Assembly: GCF_001425165.1 (NCBI RefSeq)
Contig: NZ_LMDU01000012.1
Coordinates: 15,036 to 79,035 of the forward strand
DNA length: 64,000 nucleotides
Reading direction: 5' to 3'
DNA from: Pelomonas sp. Root405
GTDB taxonomy: Bacteria; Pseudomonadota; Gammaproteobacteria; Burkholderiales; Burkholderiaceae_C
The translations under genes and the position numbers were made by a program. Each line of letters opens with the position of its first letter. Positions within the stretch are counted from its first letter, which is position 1. Below, piece by piece: positions 50,201 to 59,651 of this stretch. The notes under the pieces are model-generated. The model ran no database searches, was not told the DNA's origin, and saw only the letters and a list, made by a program, of their open reading frames with translations.

Positions 50201-50517
50201 GGCAGTTACGGTGAGGCAGGGATCAGCGGCGGAGTGGTTCCGCTCGTGTCCCCCGGGCCGCTACGTGACCCTCCTCCTTTACCTCGCTGCACCCCTTTGC
50301 CACTGCGCTGTGCAGACACCAGTGGCTTGACTCAACGAGTAAAGCGCGTGCCGGATCGAGACGGCTGGGCGCCCTGCGTGGCGAGGTCAAGGCGGAGGCC
50401 CGCGCAGCGGGCCGAAAGACACGAGCGGAGCAGGGCGCCCAGGCGGCTCGATCAGCGATCAAGAGAATGGGCGCTGCCCAGGACCGCGGCAACGCCCTGC
50501 TTACCCCAGAGGCCGAC
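50201..50517. other. Gene-free stretch with large hairpin
   Basis: 317 bases between receptor and GH43 genes. The middle is occupied by the palindromic element at 50354-50453. No gene or further signal was recognised in the flanks. Confidence 0.5.
50354..50453. repeat. 100-bp imperfect palindrome
   Basis: Arms 50354-50377 and 50430-50453 pair at 22 of 24 positions (GATCGAG at one end, TGGGCGCCCTGC toward the loop). GCCCGC and GCGGGC in the centre form a second stem. The position after the receptor gene suggests an mRNA-stabilising or partial terminator role, or a small repetitive extragenic element. Confidence 0.75.
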
Positions 50518-53388
50518 TTACAGCTTCCAGCGGAAACCGACCGACACCGAGCGTCCGATCTGGACCGTACCGAAGTTGGTCAACTCGGGGCTGCCCGCGT
50601 CGCCGAACTTGTAGTACTGCTGCTGCATCTCGTTGGTCAGGTTGACGCCGCTGATATCGAACGCCATACGGTCGTTGAGGTTGTACGTCAGCTGGACGTC
50701 CACGCTCTTTTCCGGCTGGCGCCAGATGCCGATCGGGTTGGCGAACAGCGCGGCTTCGTTGGCGGCCAGGAAGCTGGAGCGTTTGACATAGGACAGACGC
50801 GCGCCGACGGGGCCCTTCTCGTAGGCCAGCGTGGCATTCCACGACAGCTTGGACACGCCGAAGAACGGCGACTCCAACTGCGAGACGATCTGGCCGGCGT
50901 TGTTGGCCGTCGGCACGTTCTGCGACGATGTCAAACGGGTCACGCTGCCCTGGAAGCCCAGGCCGTCGAGCAAGCCCGGCAGGCCCTTCGGGAAGTAGAT
51001 CGCACCGAGCTCGACGCCGCTGATCTCGCCGTCGGACGCATTGACCGGCGAGCTGATGACGTAGTCATAGCCGTTGCTGTGGTCGCCGCCGGAGGTCGAG
51101 TTGCGGAACGGGTCGTCGGCCGGACCGACGCGGATGCGGCGACGCAGCGGTACGACCAGGCCCTCGATCTTGCGCTGGAAGACGGTGCCGTAGAGGGCGC
51201 TGTCCTTCTGGAAATACCACTCGCCCGTGAGGTCGAGGTTCTTGGAGCGCGTCGGCTCCAGGCCGGGGTTGCCGCCGCTGCCGCCGCCGTAGCCGACCCG
51301 CGAAACGTCGTCGCTGAGTTGCAAGACCGGGTTCAGATCGCCGAAGCCCGGACGACGCAGCGTTTCACCGTAGTTCAAGCGCACCAGCACGTCCTTGACC
51401 GGCTCGTAGCGAAGCGTCAGGCTGGGCAGGAACTTCCTGGCCGTCTTCTCGGCGCTCTTAGGCGTCACGACCTTGGTGGTGGCATTGACCTCGTAAGCGG
51501 TCATGCCGGTATTGACCTGCACATAGCGCACGCCGAAATTGGCGCGCAGCGGGCGGCCGAACACACGGTGTTCGCTGTCCGCCATCAGGAAGAGATTCGT
51601 GGTGTCTTCCTTGACCTGGAAGGTCTTTTGCAGGCTCAGCTTGTCGGTCGTCTGGAAGTTGGGATCGGCCGCGCTGTACATCTGGCGCCACTGGTCGAGG
51701 TTGTCCCGGATGTAGTAGGCATTCGGCTCGATCCAGGCGCGCGGGACGTCCGAGATGTCGGTGCCGAAGTTCGAATTGACGTGGTAGTAATTCGCGCCCA
51801 GCGTGGCGAGGTTTTTACCCAGGAAGCCCGACTGCGTCCGGTTGGCTTCAGACGCCTTGCGGCTGTCGAAGCGCACGCCGAAATGCAGCGTCTTGAGCGG
51901 ACCCCACTCGGCGTCGTAGGCACCGTTCAGGCTGGCGGTCGCGGCGCTGCCCTCGTTTCGGTTGGCGTTGTCGTAGAACTGCGCCACGTTCCACTTGGCA
52001 GGGTCCACCAGCTCGGCGTTGTTGTTGAACTTGAAGGCCGTGTTGCCGCCACCTGAATTGAAGTCGACGGTGATCGAAGGCGCCACGCGATCAAGGCGGG
52101 TGGCCGTGAATTCCGAATGGAACTTGCTGGTCTGGTACGACACATCGCCGTCCAGCCGCAGACGGTCGCCGAGGTTCCACTTGCCGTTCAGCGCGTAGAC
52201 GTAGGAATCGGTGGCCGAGGTGAGGTAGTCGCCGCTGTTGAAGCCGTAGACATCATTCACGGTCCGCGTCTTGATGACGTTTGTTCCCGGGAAGGTGGTG
52301 ATGGTGCTCGCGGGGTTAGGGCCGAGGCTGCCCCACCAGTCGACGAAGCTGAACAGCAGCTTGTTGAAGGCCTTGTCGCGATAACCGTTGTACATCGCCT
52401 CGAACGTGTAGACGGCATCCTCGTTCGGTTGCCACTGCAATGCGAGGTTCGCGGCCGGGCGCTCGCGCTGGCCCTCGACGTCGCTTTGGAAAACCGCGTC
52501 ACGCGCCAGGTAATAGGGGTGTTGGGTGCCGCCGAAGTTCAGTGTCGAACCGGCCTTCTGCGGCAGGCCGGTATAAGTCCCAGGCGTCCAGACGTTGTTG
52601 TCGAAGATGCGCTGCAACGGGGTATAGCCCGCCGGCACCTCAGCAGCATTGGGGCTGGTGAAGGGCACCATTGCGCCGGGCGTCACGCTTTCGTTGCGAT
52701 AGTCCGTCTTGACCATCGACAGATTGACCAGCGCACCGAATTCACCAGCGTCGGTCTTCCAGCGGTTGCTGGCCATACCGCTCAGCTGCGGGTTCCACTT
52801 CTTCGCCGGGTCGAGATAGGTCTCACGCGCCAGCAGCGAAAACTTGGAGCCCTTAAAATCGAACGGGCGCAGCGACTTGACGTCGATCTGGCCGGCGATG
52901 CCGTTCTCCAGTTGGCCGGCGTCGCGCGTCTTGTAGACGTCGATCTGGCGCACCAGGGTCGACGGGATGTCCTGCAGTGCCACCTGCGTGCCGGACGCGG
53001 TGAAGATGTTGCGGCCATTCCAGGTGGTTGCCACGTCGGGCAGGCCGCGGATGGAAATGGCGCCGACTTCGCCGCCCGCGCGGTTGGTGACCTGGATGCC
53101 GGTCACGCGCTGCAGCGCTTCGACGACGTTGTTGTCCGGCAGCTTGCCGATGTCTTCAGCGACGACCGATTCCACAACCTGGTCATTCGTGCGCTTGTTC
53201 GCCAGGCTTTTGGTCAGGGAAGCCCTGACGCCGGTGACGACCACCGTTTCCAGCGCCTCACCCTTGGCGGCTTCCTGCGCCAGGGCGGTGGTGGACAGGG
53301 CGGCGAGCGCGGCGGCCGCGGTCAGGCTGAGAGCGAAGCGCTGCGAGTCAGCGCGCGCATGCCGCGGCGCCAGGGCTGGCTTGTTCAT
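50518..53388 (-). CDS. TonB-dependent outer-membrane receptor
   Basis: 956 residues with a signal peptide (cleavage after ALAQ, about residue 38). The plug domain starts LETVVVTGVRASLTKSLANK and contains EDIGKLPDNNVVEALQRVTG and ISIRGLPDV, the sugar-type receptor signature. The rest is a 22-strand barrel ending with aromatic FRWKL. Such receptors of the oligosaccharide group take up glycans too large for porins. By position the load is arabinan fragments. No dedicated SusD-like protein is present, as usual in Proteobacteria. First gene of the minus-strand locus, with its promoter presumably in the 319 bp upstream. Confidence 0.92.
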   Translation of the reverse strand: MNKPALAPRHARADSQRFALSLTAAAALAALSTTALAQEAAKGEALETVVVTGVRASLTKSLANKRTNDQVVESVVAEDIGKLPDNNVVEALQRVTGIQVTNRAGGEVGAISIRGLPDVATTWNGRNIFTASGTQVALQDIPSTLVRQIDVYKTRDAGQLENGIAGQIDVKSLRPFDFKGSKFSLLARETYLDPAKKWNPQLSGMASNRWKTDAGEFGALVNLSMVKTDYRNESVTPGAMVPFTSPNAAEVPAGYTPLQRIFDNNVWTPGTYTGLPQKAGSTLNFGGTQHPYYLARDAVFQSDVEGQRERPAANLALQWQPNEDAVYTFEAMYNGYRDKAFNKLLFSFVDWWGSLGPNPASTITTFPGTNVIKTRTVNDVYGFNSGDYLTSATDSYVYALNGKWNLGDRLRLDGDVSYQTSKFHSEFTATRLDRVAPSITVDFNSGGGNTAFKFNNNAELVDPAKWNVAQFYDNANRNEGSAATASLNGAYDAEWGPLKTLHFGVRFDSRKASEANRTQSGFLGKNLATLGANYYHVNSNFGTDISDVPRAWIEPNAYYIRDNLDQWRQMYSAADPNFQTTDKLSLQKTFQVKEDTTNLFLMADSEHRVFGRPLRANFGVRYVQVNTGMTAYEVNATTKVVTPKSAEKTARKFLPSLTLRYEPVKDVLVRLNYGETLRRPGFGDLNPVLQLSDDVSRVGYGGGSGGNPGLEPTRSKNLDLTGEWYFQKDSALYGTVFQRKIEGLVVPLRRRIRVGPADDPFRNSTSGGDHSNGYDYVISSPVNASDGEISGVELGAIYFPKGLPGLLDGLGFQGSVTRLTSSQNVPTANNAGQIVSQLESPFFGVSKLSWNATLAYEKGPVGARLSYVKRSSFLAANEAALFANPIGIWRQPEKSVDVQLTYNLNDRMAFDISGVNLTNEMQQQYYKFGDAGSPELTNFGTVQIGRSVSVGFRWKL

Positions 53389-53707
53389 CTTGTGTCTCCG
53401 GAATCGTTATTGGGAATCGACCAACCCTTCAGCCGTCCTGAGTCGCTCTGAAGGCGCCTGTGGCTGGGGTCTGAATTCATGCTAGGGGGCCGACCGATTC
53501 GCGACTAATCACATTTTTGGACTTCTCGATGCTGGCTTTGGCATCGCGAATCCGGGTAAGCCACTAGCGTTCCCAGGAGACGGGCCGGCGCCTTCCGTGG
53601 CCCGGCCGAGCGAAGAACAACATCAGCGCACGGCCGATGTAGAGCTTGAACAACACCGCGCCGCGGCCGGGTTCACAGCGCCAACCGTGCTGCGCGCCGA
53701 ACCCGCC
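53389..53707. promoter_or_regulatory. Upstream region of the TonB receptor
   Basis: 319 bases between the AGE epimerase stop and the receptor start, both on the minus strand. The part at 53470-53540 is locally A+T-richer (CTAATCACATTTTTGG) and probably holds the receptor promoter. No operator palindrome or regulator gene was recognised, and the locus has no regulator of its own in the window. Confidence 0.35.
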
Positions 53708-54952
53708 TCAGCTCGCGACCTTGAGCGCCGCCTGGTGCAGGCGAACCATGTGGTACGGGTCGGGCTGCTCGTCCTTGCAGCCGCCGCTCTTGCAAGGCAG
53801 GGCGTCGGCCATGCGCCAGCCGCCATGCTCGGCGTCGACGAGCTGGTCCTTGACCAGCGCTTGCGTCTGCTCGTAGCGCCGCCAAAGGTCGGTGCGGCCC
53901 GTCGCCTGGGCGGCCACGAGCAGCGCATGCATGCACTCGGCCTGCTGCCACCAGCCCTTGCGCATGTCGGCCTTGCCGCCGTCCGGGAAGGCGCGAACGC
54001 CGCAGCCACCGTCGATGTCGTCATAGCCCGCCGACACGGCATAGGCCAGCAGGCGTTCGGCGACCTGCGGGTAGACCGGCGAGACGGGCGCGCCGGTCGT
54101 CAGCAGATGGCTCCATTCGAACTGATGGCCGATGTCGATGTAGCCACCGGCCGCTTTGGTGGGAAGGGGCTTCCAGGCCTCGTCGTACCACTCGGCAACG
54201 AAGGCGCCGCCGCCCTCGGATTCGCCCTGGCCCTGCAGCAGCTTGTAGGCCACGAAGTCGCCCAGCCGCCGCGCACCGGCCTCGGCCAGCTTGTCGCCGC
54301 TGGCCCCACGCAGGCAGAGCAGGGCCTCGAACATGTGCATGACAGGGTTCTGCGTGCGGCTGCCGGGGATGGGCTTGAACTCGCGGTCGCATTCATTGAA
54401 CAGGCCGCCGGCCGGGTCGCCGAAACCGAGCTCGATCTCGCGCCACGCCTGCTGGGCCGCGTCGCGGTAGCGTTCGTTGCTGCTGACACGATAGACCTCG
54501 GCCAGCGCCAGCAGCGCGAAGGCATGACCGTAGGCGCGCTTGACCGCTGCGCGCGGGCTGCCGTCGACCGCCACGGTGTGGAAGAAGCCGCCATGCACCG
54601 GGTCGCGGAAGCGCTCCAGCAAATAGTCGGCGCCGCGCCGTGCCACCGCCAGATAACCCGCGTCCTGGATGAACTCGTGCGCGGCCGCAAAGGTGTAGAC
54701 GAGGCGGGCCTGGGCGGTCAGCTCCAGCTCCGGCTGCGGCAAGGCCTTCCAGGCCCGGTCGAAACGCGTCTGGAAACTGCCGTCAGGCCGCGGCGCATGC
54801 TTGTGCCAATGCAGCAGCAGCGCTTCAAGATCGTCGCGGTGCCAGCCCTTGTCGATTCGGTTGCGAAATCGGTCGTCCGGGTCGGTGCACGCGGCCAGCG
54901 CGGCCAGCAAGGCCAGCACCGGGCGGCGCCCGAGCGCCAGATCAGCGGCCAT
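53708..54952 (-). CDS. AGE-family epimerase/isomerase
   Basis: 414 residues. The (alpha/alpha)6 barrel of N-acylglucosamine 2-epimerase type is seen in RLVYTFAAAHEFIQDAGYLA, HGGFFHTVAVDGSPRAAVKR, the active-site helix AYGHAFALLALAEVYRVSS and HQFEWSHLL with conserved His residues. Members interconvert mannose/fructose, N-acyl sugars or cellobiose/glucosyl-mannose. The N-terminus ends in LALLAALAACTDPDD, which looks like a lipobox, so the protein may be a lipoprotein in the periplasm. This is unusual for the family and depends on the start chosen. It is upstream of the receptor and may belong to the sugar locus. Confidence 0.78.
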   Translation of the reverse strand: MAADLALGRRPVLALLAALAACTDPDDRFRNRIDKGWHRDDLEALLLHWHKHAPRPDGSFQTRFDRAWKALPQPELELTAQARLVYTFAAAHEFIQDAGYLAVARRGADYLLERFRDPVHGGFFHTVAVDGSPRAAVKRAYGHAFALLALAEVYRVSSNERYRDAAQQAWREIELGFGDPAGGLFNECDREFKPIPGSRTQNPVMHMFEALLCLRGASGDKLAEAGARRLGDFVAYKLLQGQGESEGGGAFVAEWYDEAWKPLPTKAAGGYIDIGHQFEWSHLLTTGAPVSPVYPQVAERLLAYAVSAGYDDIDGGCGVRAFPDGGKADMRKGWWQQAECMHALLVAAQATGRTDLWRRYEQTQALVKDQLVDAEHGGWRMADALPCKSGGCKDEQPDPYHMVRLHQAALKVAS

Positions 54953-55175
54953 GGGGCCAGGTCGCCTTTTTCGTCGGCCCCTTGCTCGCCCGGCCGCGCG
55001 CGGCCCAGAGCTTGTAGGCCGCCGGGGTCAGCTCGCGCTTGAGCAGGGCGACCAGCTCACCATGGCCGATGCCATGCGTGAGCAGCACCTTGGTGTAGGG
55101 CGGCGCGTCTTCGAAAGCGGTGGCGATGACGCGCTTGACGTCGTCGGGACTGAGTTTGGGTGCGGGCTTGGCCAT
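54942..55175 (-). CDS. DUF2805 (TIGR03643-like) small protein
   Basis: 77 residues, overlapping the start of the epimerase gene by 11 bases. The core (LSPDDVKRVIATAFEDAPPY, then IGHGELVALLKRELTPAAYK and LWAARGR) follows the DUF2805/TIGR03643 pattern, a helix-turn-helix-like small basic protein of unknown function. The C-terminal tail is Lys/Arg-rich, compatible with nucleic-acid binding. The assignment rests on pattern only. Confidence 0.65.
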   Translation of the reverse strand: MAKPAPKLSPDDVKRVIATAFEDAPPYTKVLLTHGIGHGELVALLKRELTPAAYKLWAARGRASKGPTKKATWPHGR

Positions 55176-55187
55176 CCCGCGATTCTG

Positions 55188-55583
55188 TCAGTCCCAGCGA
55201 TGTGCCGCCCATGCCGCAGCCGCACCGGCGAGCGTGCTGGCAAAAGTGCCCCATGCCGTGTCCACCAGCGCGAGCTTCAACGGCCAATGCCGCAGCGTGG
55301 CCATGTTGGTCAGGTCGTAGACACCATAGGCGACCAGGCCGACCAGGGCGGCGCGCGCGATCTGCATGCCCATAGGTTGGCCGGCCGGGAAGATGGCCAG
55401 CGCCACCAGCGCGGCGGGATAGGCGAAATAGAAGATCAGCGCTGGTGCCCAGCGAATCTGCTCGGCCATCTGCGCGCCCATCTCCTGGCGGTAGAAGTCC
55501 TTCGCAAGCCAGCCCAGCCACAGCGCGTCCAGCACGCCCATGACGAGCAGGGCGGCGAGATAGGGTTTGAGGAAGCTGCTCAT
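55188..55583 (-). CDS. DUF2177-family membrane protein
   Basis: 131 residues from ATG 55583, with four predicted transmembrane helices. The family pattern is seen in YLAALLVMGVLDALWLGWLA, FYRQEMG, and YGVYDLTNMATLRHWPLKLA near the C-terminus. The function of DUF2177 proteins is unknown; some lie near photolyase or lipid genes. It is probably transcribed with the DUF2805 gene 12 bp downstream. An in-frame ATG at 55838 overlaps the divergent hydrolase and is rejected. Confidence 0.82.
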   Translation of the reverse strand: MSSFLKPYLAALLVMGVLDALWLGWLAKDFYRQEMGAQMAEQIRWAPALIFYFAYPAALVALAIFPAGQPMGMQIARAALVGLVAYGVYDLTNMATLRHWPLKLALVDTAWGTFASTLAGAAAAWAAHRWD

Positions 55584-55735
55584 GGTGGGCGGGAGTGTGC
55601 CGGGCGGCGCACCGCGCCCTGCGTAGGAAGGCGCCGCGTCGCCGCCTGTCCTACAGCGGCTGTGGCGGCGGGCTGGCACCGCGGCGCTCTGCCGCACCGC
55701 AGCATGTGTCCAACTCATTTCGAGGCCCCACCGCC

Positions 55736-56506
55736 ATGACCTCCCCCGCTTTCCCCCTGTCTCGCAAGCCCGGCGGCGCCGAAGCCAGCGCCCCGAGCCG
55801 GCGCCCCGCCCTGTCGCTGCTGGCGTCGGAGCCTGCACGGGCCACGCTGGAAGCGCTGCAGGCCCTCGGTCATTGGCGCAACGCGCCCGAGCAGGTCGGC
55901 GACGGCCACACCGTCGTGCTCTTTCCCGGCCTGGCGACCGACGGCCGCACGCTGTGGCCGCTGCGCCGCCACCTGGAGCGCGCCGGCTTCCGCGCGATGG
56001 ACTGGGGACAGGGTTTGAACACCGGCCCCAGCGGCGATGCGGATGAATGGCTGGACCAGCTCGCCGGGTCGGTACAGCAGCGCATCCTGCCGGCCCGCGA
56101 AGTCAGCCTTGTGGGCTGGAGCCTTGGCGGCTTCTATGCCCGCGAGCTGGCCAAGCGCTGGCCCGACCGCGTCAACCATGTCATCACCATCGGCACGCCG
56201 TTCAACGGCAGCGCCGACGACACCAACGTCGGCTGGCTGTTCCGCCTGCTCAATGGCAAGCCGCCGCCGAACGAGGCCGAACTGCGCAAGCGCCTGGCCG
56301 AACCGCCGCCCGTGCCGACGACCTCGCTCTACAGCCGCCGCGACGGTGTCGTGGCATGGGAGGCGTGCACCCACGCGCGCCGCTTCAGGCATGTCAGGGA
56401 CATCGAAGTGCAGGCCAGCCACATGGGCATGGGCTGGGCGCCCGAGGTGTTGGACCAGGTGAGCGGCCTGCTGGCCCCACGACGCGACCGGAAAGCCGCA
56501 GCGTGA
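55736..56506 (+). CDS. Alpha/beta hydrolase, lipase/esterase-like
   Basis: 256 residues from ATG 55736. The PGAP1/triacylglycerol-lipase-like fold is suggested by TVVLFPGLATDGRTLWPLRR (oxyanion strand), nucleophile elbow GWSLGGFYARELAKRWPDRV and TIGTPFNG. The acid and base are likely in YSRRDGVVAW and ASHMGMGW. Cytoplasmic; the substrate is unknown. Its stop overlaps the GTG start of recQ (GTGA), so both are co-expressed. Confidence 0.8.
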   Translation: MTSPAFPLSRKPGGAEASAPSRRPALSLLASEPARATLEALQALGHWRNAPEQVGDGHTVVLFPGLATDGRTLWPLRRHLERAGFRAMDWGQGLNTGPSGDADEWLDQLAGSVQQRILPAREVSLVGWSLGGFYARELAKRWPDRVNHVITIGTPFNGSADDTNVGWLFRLLNGKPPPNEAELRKRLAEPPPVPTTSLYSRRDGVVAWEACTHARRFRHVRDIEVQASHMGMGWAPEVLDQVSGLLAPRRDRKAAA

Positions 56507-58293
56507 GCGCCGTCGCCACCCTGCAGACGCCGGGCCCGGCGCCGGCGCCGGACGACGACTCGCCGCGGCCCGGCCCGGCACCCGTGCCCGAGAAGCTGCC
56601 GCCGCGCGAGCCGGTGGTGCCGGTCAAGCTGCGCACGACGCTCAGGCGGGTGTTCGGCATGCACTCGCTGCGCCCTGGCCAGGGCGAAGTCATCGCGCGC
56701 GTGCTGGCGGGCAAGAACACCTTGGCCGTCATGCCGACGGGCGCAGGCAAGTCGCTGTGCTACCAGTTGCCCGCCGTGCTCAGCGAAGCGCTGACCATCG
56801 TCATCTCGCCGCTGATCGCCTTGATGAAGGACCAGTGCGACACGCTCGAAGCGCGCGGCGTCGTTGCGCGCCAGCTTCACTCGGCGCTGGACGCCAACAC
56901 CCGCCTGGAGGCCGAGGCGCTGCTGACGCGCGGCGCCGTTCGAGTGCTGTTCACGACACCCGAACGCCTGGCCGACGGCCGCACGCTGACGCTGCTGCAG
57001 GGCCAGCGCGTGGGCTTGCTCGTGGTGGACGAGGCGCACTGCATCTCGCAATGGGGCCACGACTTCAGGCCGGCCTTCAGCGCGCTGCGCGACGCCCGCC
57101 GCGCCCTGGGCCGCCCGCCCGTGCTGGCACTGACTGCCACGGCCTCGGCACCGGTGCAGCGCGAGATTGCCGAGGCCTTCGACATCCCCCGCGACGGCGT
57201 GCTCTGCCACGGCGTCTACCGTCCCAACCTGCGCCTGGCCGTCGAGCTGCCGCAGACCGAGCAGGAACGGCGTGAGTTCATCCTGCGCCGGGTCAAGGCG
57301 CTGGTCCCGAACGCCGGCAGCGCCATCGTCTACTGCGCCACCGTGCGCGAGGCCACGGCCTTGCACCGCCAGTTGCGCGACGCCGACGTGGCAGCCGGCC
57401 TCTATCACGGCAAGCTGCCTGCCGCCGAGCGCACGGCCGCGCAGGAAGCATTCATGAACGACACGACCCGCGTCATGGTGGCGACCAATGCCTTCGGCAT
57501 GGGCATCGACAAGCCCGACATCCGCCTTGTGCTGCATGCGCAGATGCCGGCCTCCATCGAGGCCTATGTGCAGGAGTTCGGCCGCGCCGGCCGCGACGGC
57601 GAGCCGGCCGACGGCGTGCTGCTGTTCCGCGAGGGCGACCGGGCGCTGCAGCAGTTCTTCGCCGGCGGCCAGGCGCCGTCGCGCGAGGAGCTGAGCACGG
57701 TCTGGCGCGCCCTGGCCAGCCAGACGCCGCAGGGTGGCTGGCTGCCGGCCGCGCTGGCCGAAATGGTCAGGCTGCCGCAGCGCCGCCTGGACAGGGTGCT
57801 GGCCGGCCTGCGCGCCGTGCGCGCCTTGCGCGGCAACGAAGCCACGGGGCTGAAGCCGGCCACGCGCCGCGACCCGCAGACCGTCGTGGACGCCGCGGAG
57901 GCCGCGGCGCAGCAGCGCCAGCAGAACGACCGCGACGGCCTGGCGGCTATGGTGCTGTATGCCAAGGCCGGCGGCTGCCGCTGGGCCGGCGTGCTGGCGC
58001 ACTTCGGCGAGACGCTGGACGCCAATGCCGGTTCAACGGGCCGTTGCGGCCATTGCGACAGCTGCGCACGCTTCGAGCGCCTGCTGGCGGCCGAGCGCAA
58101 CGAGCCCGCCGCCGAAGCAAAGGCGCCGCCGGTCGCAGCAGCCGCCTTTGCGCCCGGTCAGCGGGTGCGCGTGCGCCGCTTCGGCTGGGGCGAGGTGCGG
58201 GCCTGCACGGCCGAGGTGGTGCGCATCGATTTCCCGCGACATGGGCAGCGGGACATCCATCCGGACTTCGTTCTGGCCACAGCCAGGAAGTAG
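56503..58293 (+). CDS. recQ: RecQ-type ATP-dependent DNA helicase
   Basis: 596 residues from GTG 56503. After a Pro-rich leader (about 1-38) comes the SF2 helicase core: MPTGAGKSLCYQLPA (motif I), LVVDEAHCISQWGHDFRP (motif II and the aromatic-rich loop), LALTATASAPV (motif III), then VATNAFGMGIDKPDIRLVLH and QEFGRAGRDGEPADGVLLF (motifs V and VI). A zinc cluster TGRCGHCDSCARF remains at the C-terminus, but the winged helix is reduced and no HRDC domain is visible, so it is a shorter RecQ variant. It unwinds DNA 3' to 5' in recombination and repair. Confidence 0.9.
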   Translation: MSAVATLQTPGPAPAPDDDSPRPGPAPVPEKLPPREPVVPVKLRTTLRRVFGMHSLRPGQGEVIARVLAGKNTLAVMPTGAGKSLCYQLPAVLSEALTIVISPLIALMKDQCDTLEARGVVARQLHSALDANTRLEAEALLTRGAVRVLFTTPERLADGRTLTLLQGQRVGLLVVDEAHCISQWGHDFRPAFSALRDARRALGRPPVLALTATASAPVQREIAEAFDIPRDGVLCHGVYRPNLRLAVELPQTEQERREFILRRVKALVPNAGSAIVYCATVREATALHRQLRDADVAAGLYHGKLPAAERTAAQEAFMNDTTRVMVATNAFGMGIDKPDIRLVLHAQMPASIEAYVQEFGRAGRDGEPADGVLLFREGDRALQQFFAGGQAPSREELSTVWRALASQTPQGGWLPAALAEMVRLPQRRLDRVLAGLRAVRALRGNEATGLKPATRRDPQTVVDAAEAAAQQRQQNDRDGLAAMVLYAKAGGCRWAGVLAHFGETLDANAGSTGRCGHCDSCARFERLLAAERNEPAAEAKAPPVAAAAFAPGQRVRVRRFGWGEVRACTAEVVRIDFPRHGQRDIHPDFVLATARK

Positions 58294-58316
58294 AGCGGGG
58301 ATGACCCGCCAGCGGG

Positions 58317-59579
58317 TCATCCGCCGCGCGTGACCGGCATTTGGACGTCGCCAGTCGGCAGCTTCATGTGGCTGGCCAGCTCCAGCTTGGCCAGCGAGTT
58401 GCGGTGCACCTCGTCCGGACCATCGGCCAGACGCAGCGTGCGCTGGTGGGCAAACATCATGGCCAGCGGCGTGTCCTGCGAGACGCCCGCGCCGCCGAAC
58501 ACCTGGATGGCCCAGTCGATGACCTGCAGGGCCATGTTGGGCGCGACGATCTTGATCATCGCGATGTCGGCCTTGGCGACCTTGTTGCCGACCGTGTCCA
58601 TCATGTAGGCGGCCCGCAGCGTCAGCAGGCGCGCCTGCTCGATCATGCATCGTGACTCGGCGATGCGCTCCTGCGTGACGGTCTGCTGGGCGATGGTCTT
58701 GCCGAAGGCGGTGCGGGCAATGGCGCGTTCGCACATCAGCTGCAGCGCACGCTCGGCCGCGCCAATGGAGCGCATGCAGTGGTGGATGCGGCCCGGGCCG
58801 AGGCGACCCTGCGCGATCTCGAAGCCGCGGCCTTCACCGAGCAGGATGTTGGCGGCCGGCACGCGCACGTTCTTCAGCTCGACCTCCATGTGACCGTGGG
58901 GCGCGTCGTCATAGCCGAACACCGACAGCGGGCGCAGCACGGTGATGCCAGGCGCGTCGGCGGGCACGACGATCATGGACTGCTGCTCGTGGCGACCGGC
59001 CTCGGCGTTGGTCTTGCCCATGACGATGTAGACGGCGCAGCGCGGATCGCCGGCGCCGCTGCTCCACCACTTGCGGCCGTTGATGACGTAGTCGTCACCA
59101 TCGCGCTCGATGCGGCACTCGATGTTGGTCGCGTCGCTGGACGCCACGGCCGGCTCGGTCATCAGGAAGGCGGAGCGGATCTCGCCGCGCAGCAGCGGCT
59201 CCAGCCACTTGTCCTTCAGCGACTCGGAGGCGTAGCGCTCCAGCGTCTCCATGTTGCCAGTATCGGGAGCCGAGCAGTTGAAGACCTCGGGCGCCCAGAA
59301 CACGCGGCCCATGATCTCGCACATGGGCGCGTACTCGAGGTTGGACAGACCCTCGGGCGCACGCGTGGACTTGGGCAGGAAGAGGTTCCACAGCCCGGCC
59401 GCGCGCGCCTTGGGCTTGAGCTCTTCGATGACCCGGGTCGGCACCCAGGGATTGCCGGCGCGGCGGTTGGCTTCGACCTCCTCGAGATAGCGGCGCTCGT
59501 TGGGGTAGATGTGCTCGTCGAAGAAGGCGAGCAGGCGCTCGCGCATTTGCGCAACCTTGGGGCTGTAATCGAAGTTCAT
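58317..59579 (-). CDS. Acyl-CoA dehydrogenase
   Basis: 420 residues, full length, FAD-dependent enzyme introducing the alpha,beta double bond in acyl-CoA. Seen: [20 protein letters not shown] (flavin-binding middle domain), [40 protein letters not shown], and the C-terminal [20 protein letters not shown]. The long N-terminal helical domain and HCMR/GPGRI features fit the ACAD10/11-like subgroup that handles long or branched chains. Chain length is not predictable. Convergent with recQ, with only 23 bp between the stops. Confidence 0.9.
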   Translation of the reverse strand: MNFDYSPKVAQMRERLLAFFDEHIYPNERRYLEEVEANRRAGNPWVPTRVIEELKPKARAAGLWNLFLPKSTRAPEGLSNLEYAPMCEIMGRVFWAPEVFNCSAPDTGNMETLERYASESLKDKWLEPLLRGEIRSAFLMTEPAVASSDATNIECRIERDGDDYVINGRKWWSSGAGDPRCAVYIVMGKTNAEAGRHEQQSMIVVPADAPGITVLRPLSVFGYDDAPHGHMEVELKNVRVPAANILLGEGRGFEIAQGRLGPGRIHHCMRSIGAAERALQLMCERAIARTAFGKTIAQQTVTQERIAESRCMIEQARLLTLRAAYMMDTVGNKVAKADIAMIKIVAPNMALQVIDWAIQVFGGAGVSQDTPLAMMFAHQRTLRLADGPDEVHRNSLAKLELASHMKLPTGDVQMPVTRGG

Positions 59580-59651
59580 GGCGCGGCTTTGGAGTGCGGG
59601 GTGGCGCCAGTGTGGCGCAGCGCCTTGCCCCGGCTTGTCACGCAGGCGGCA

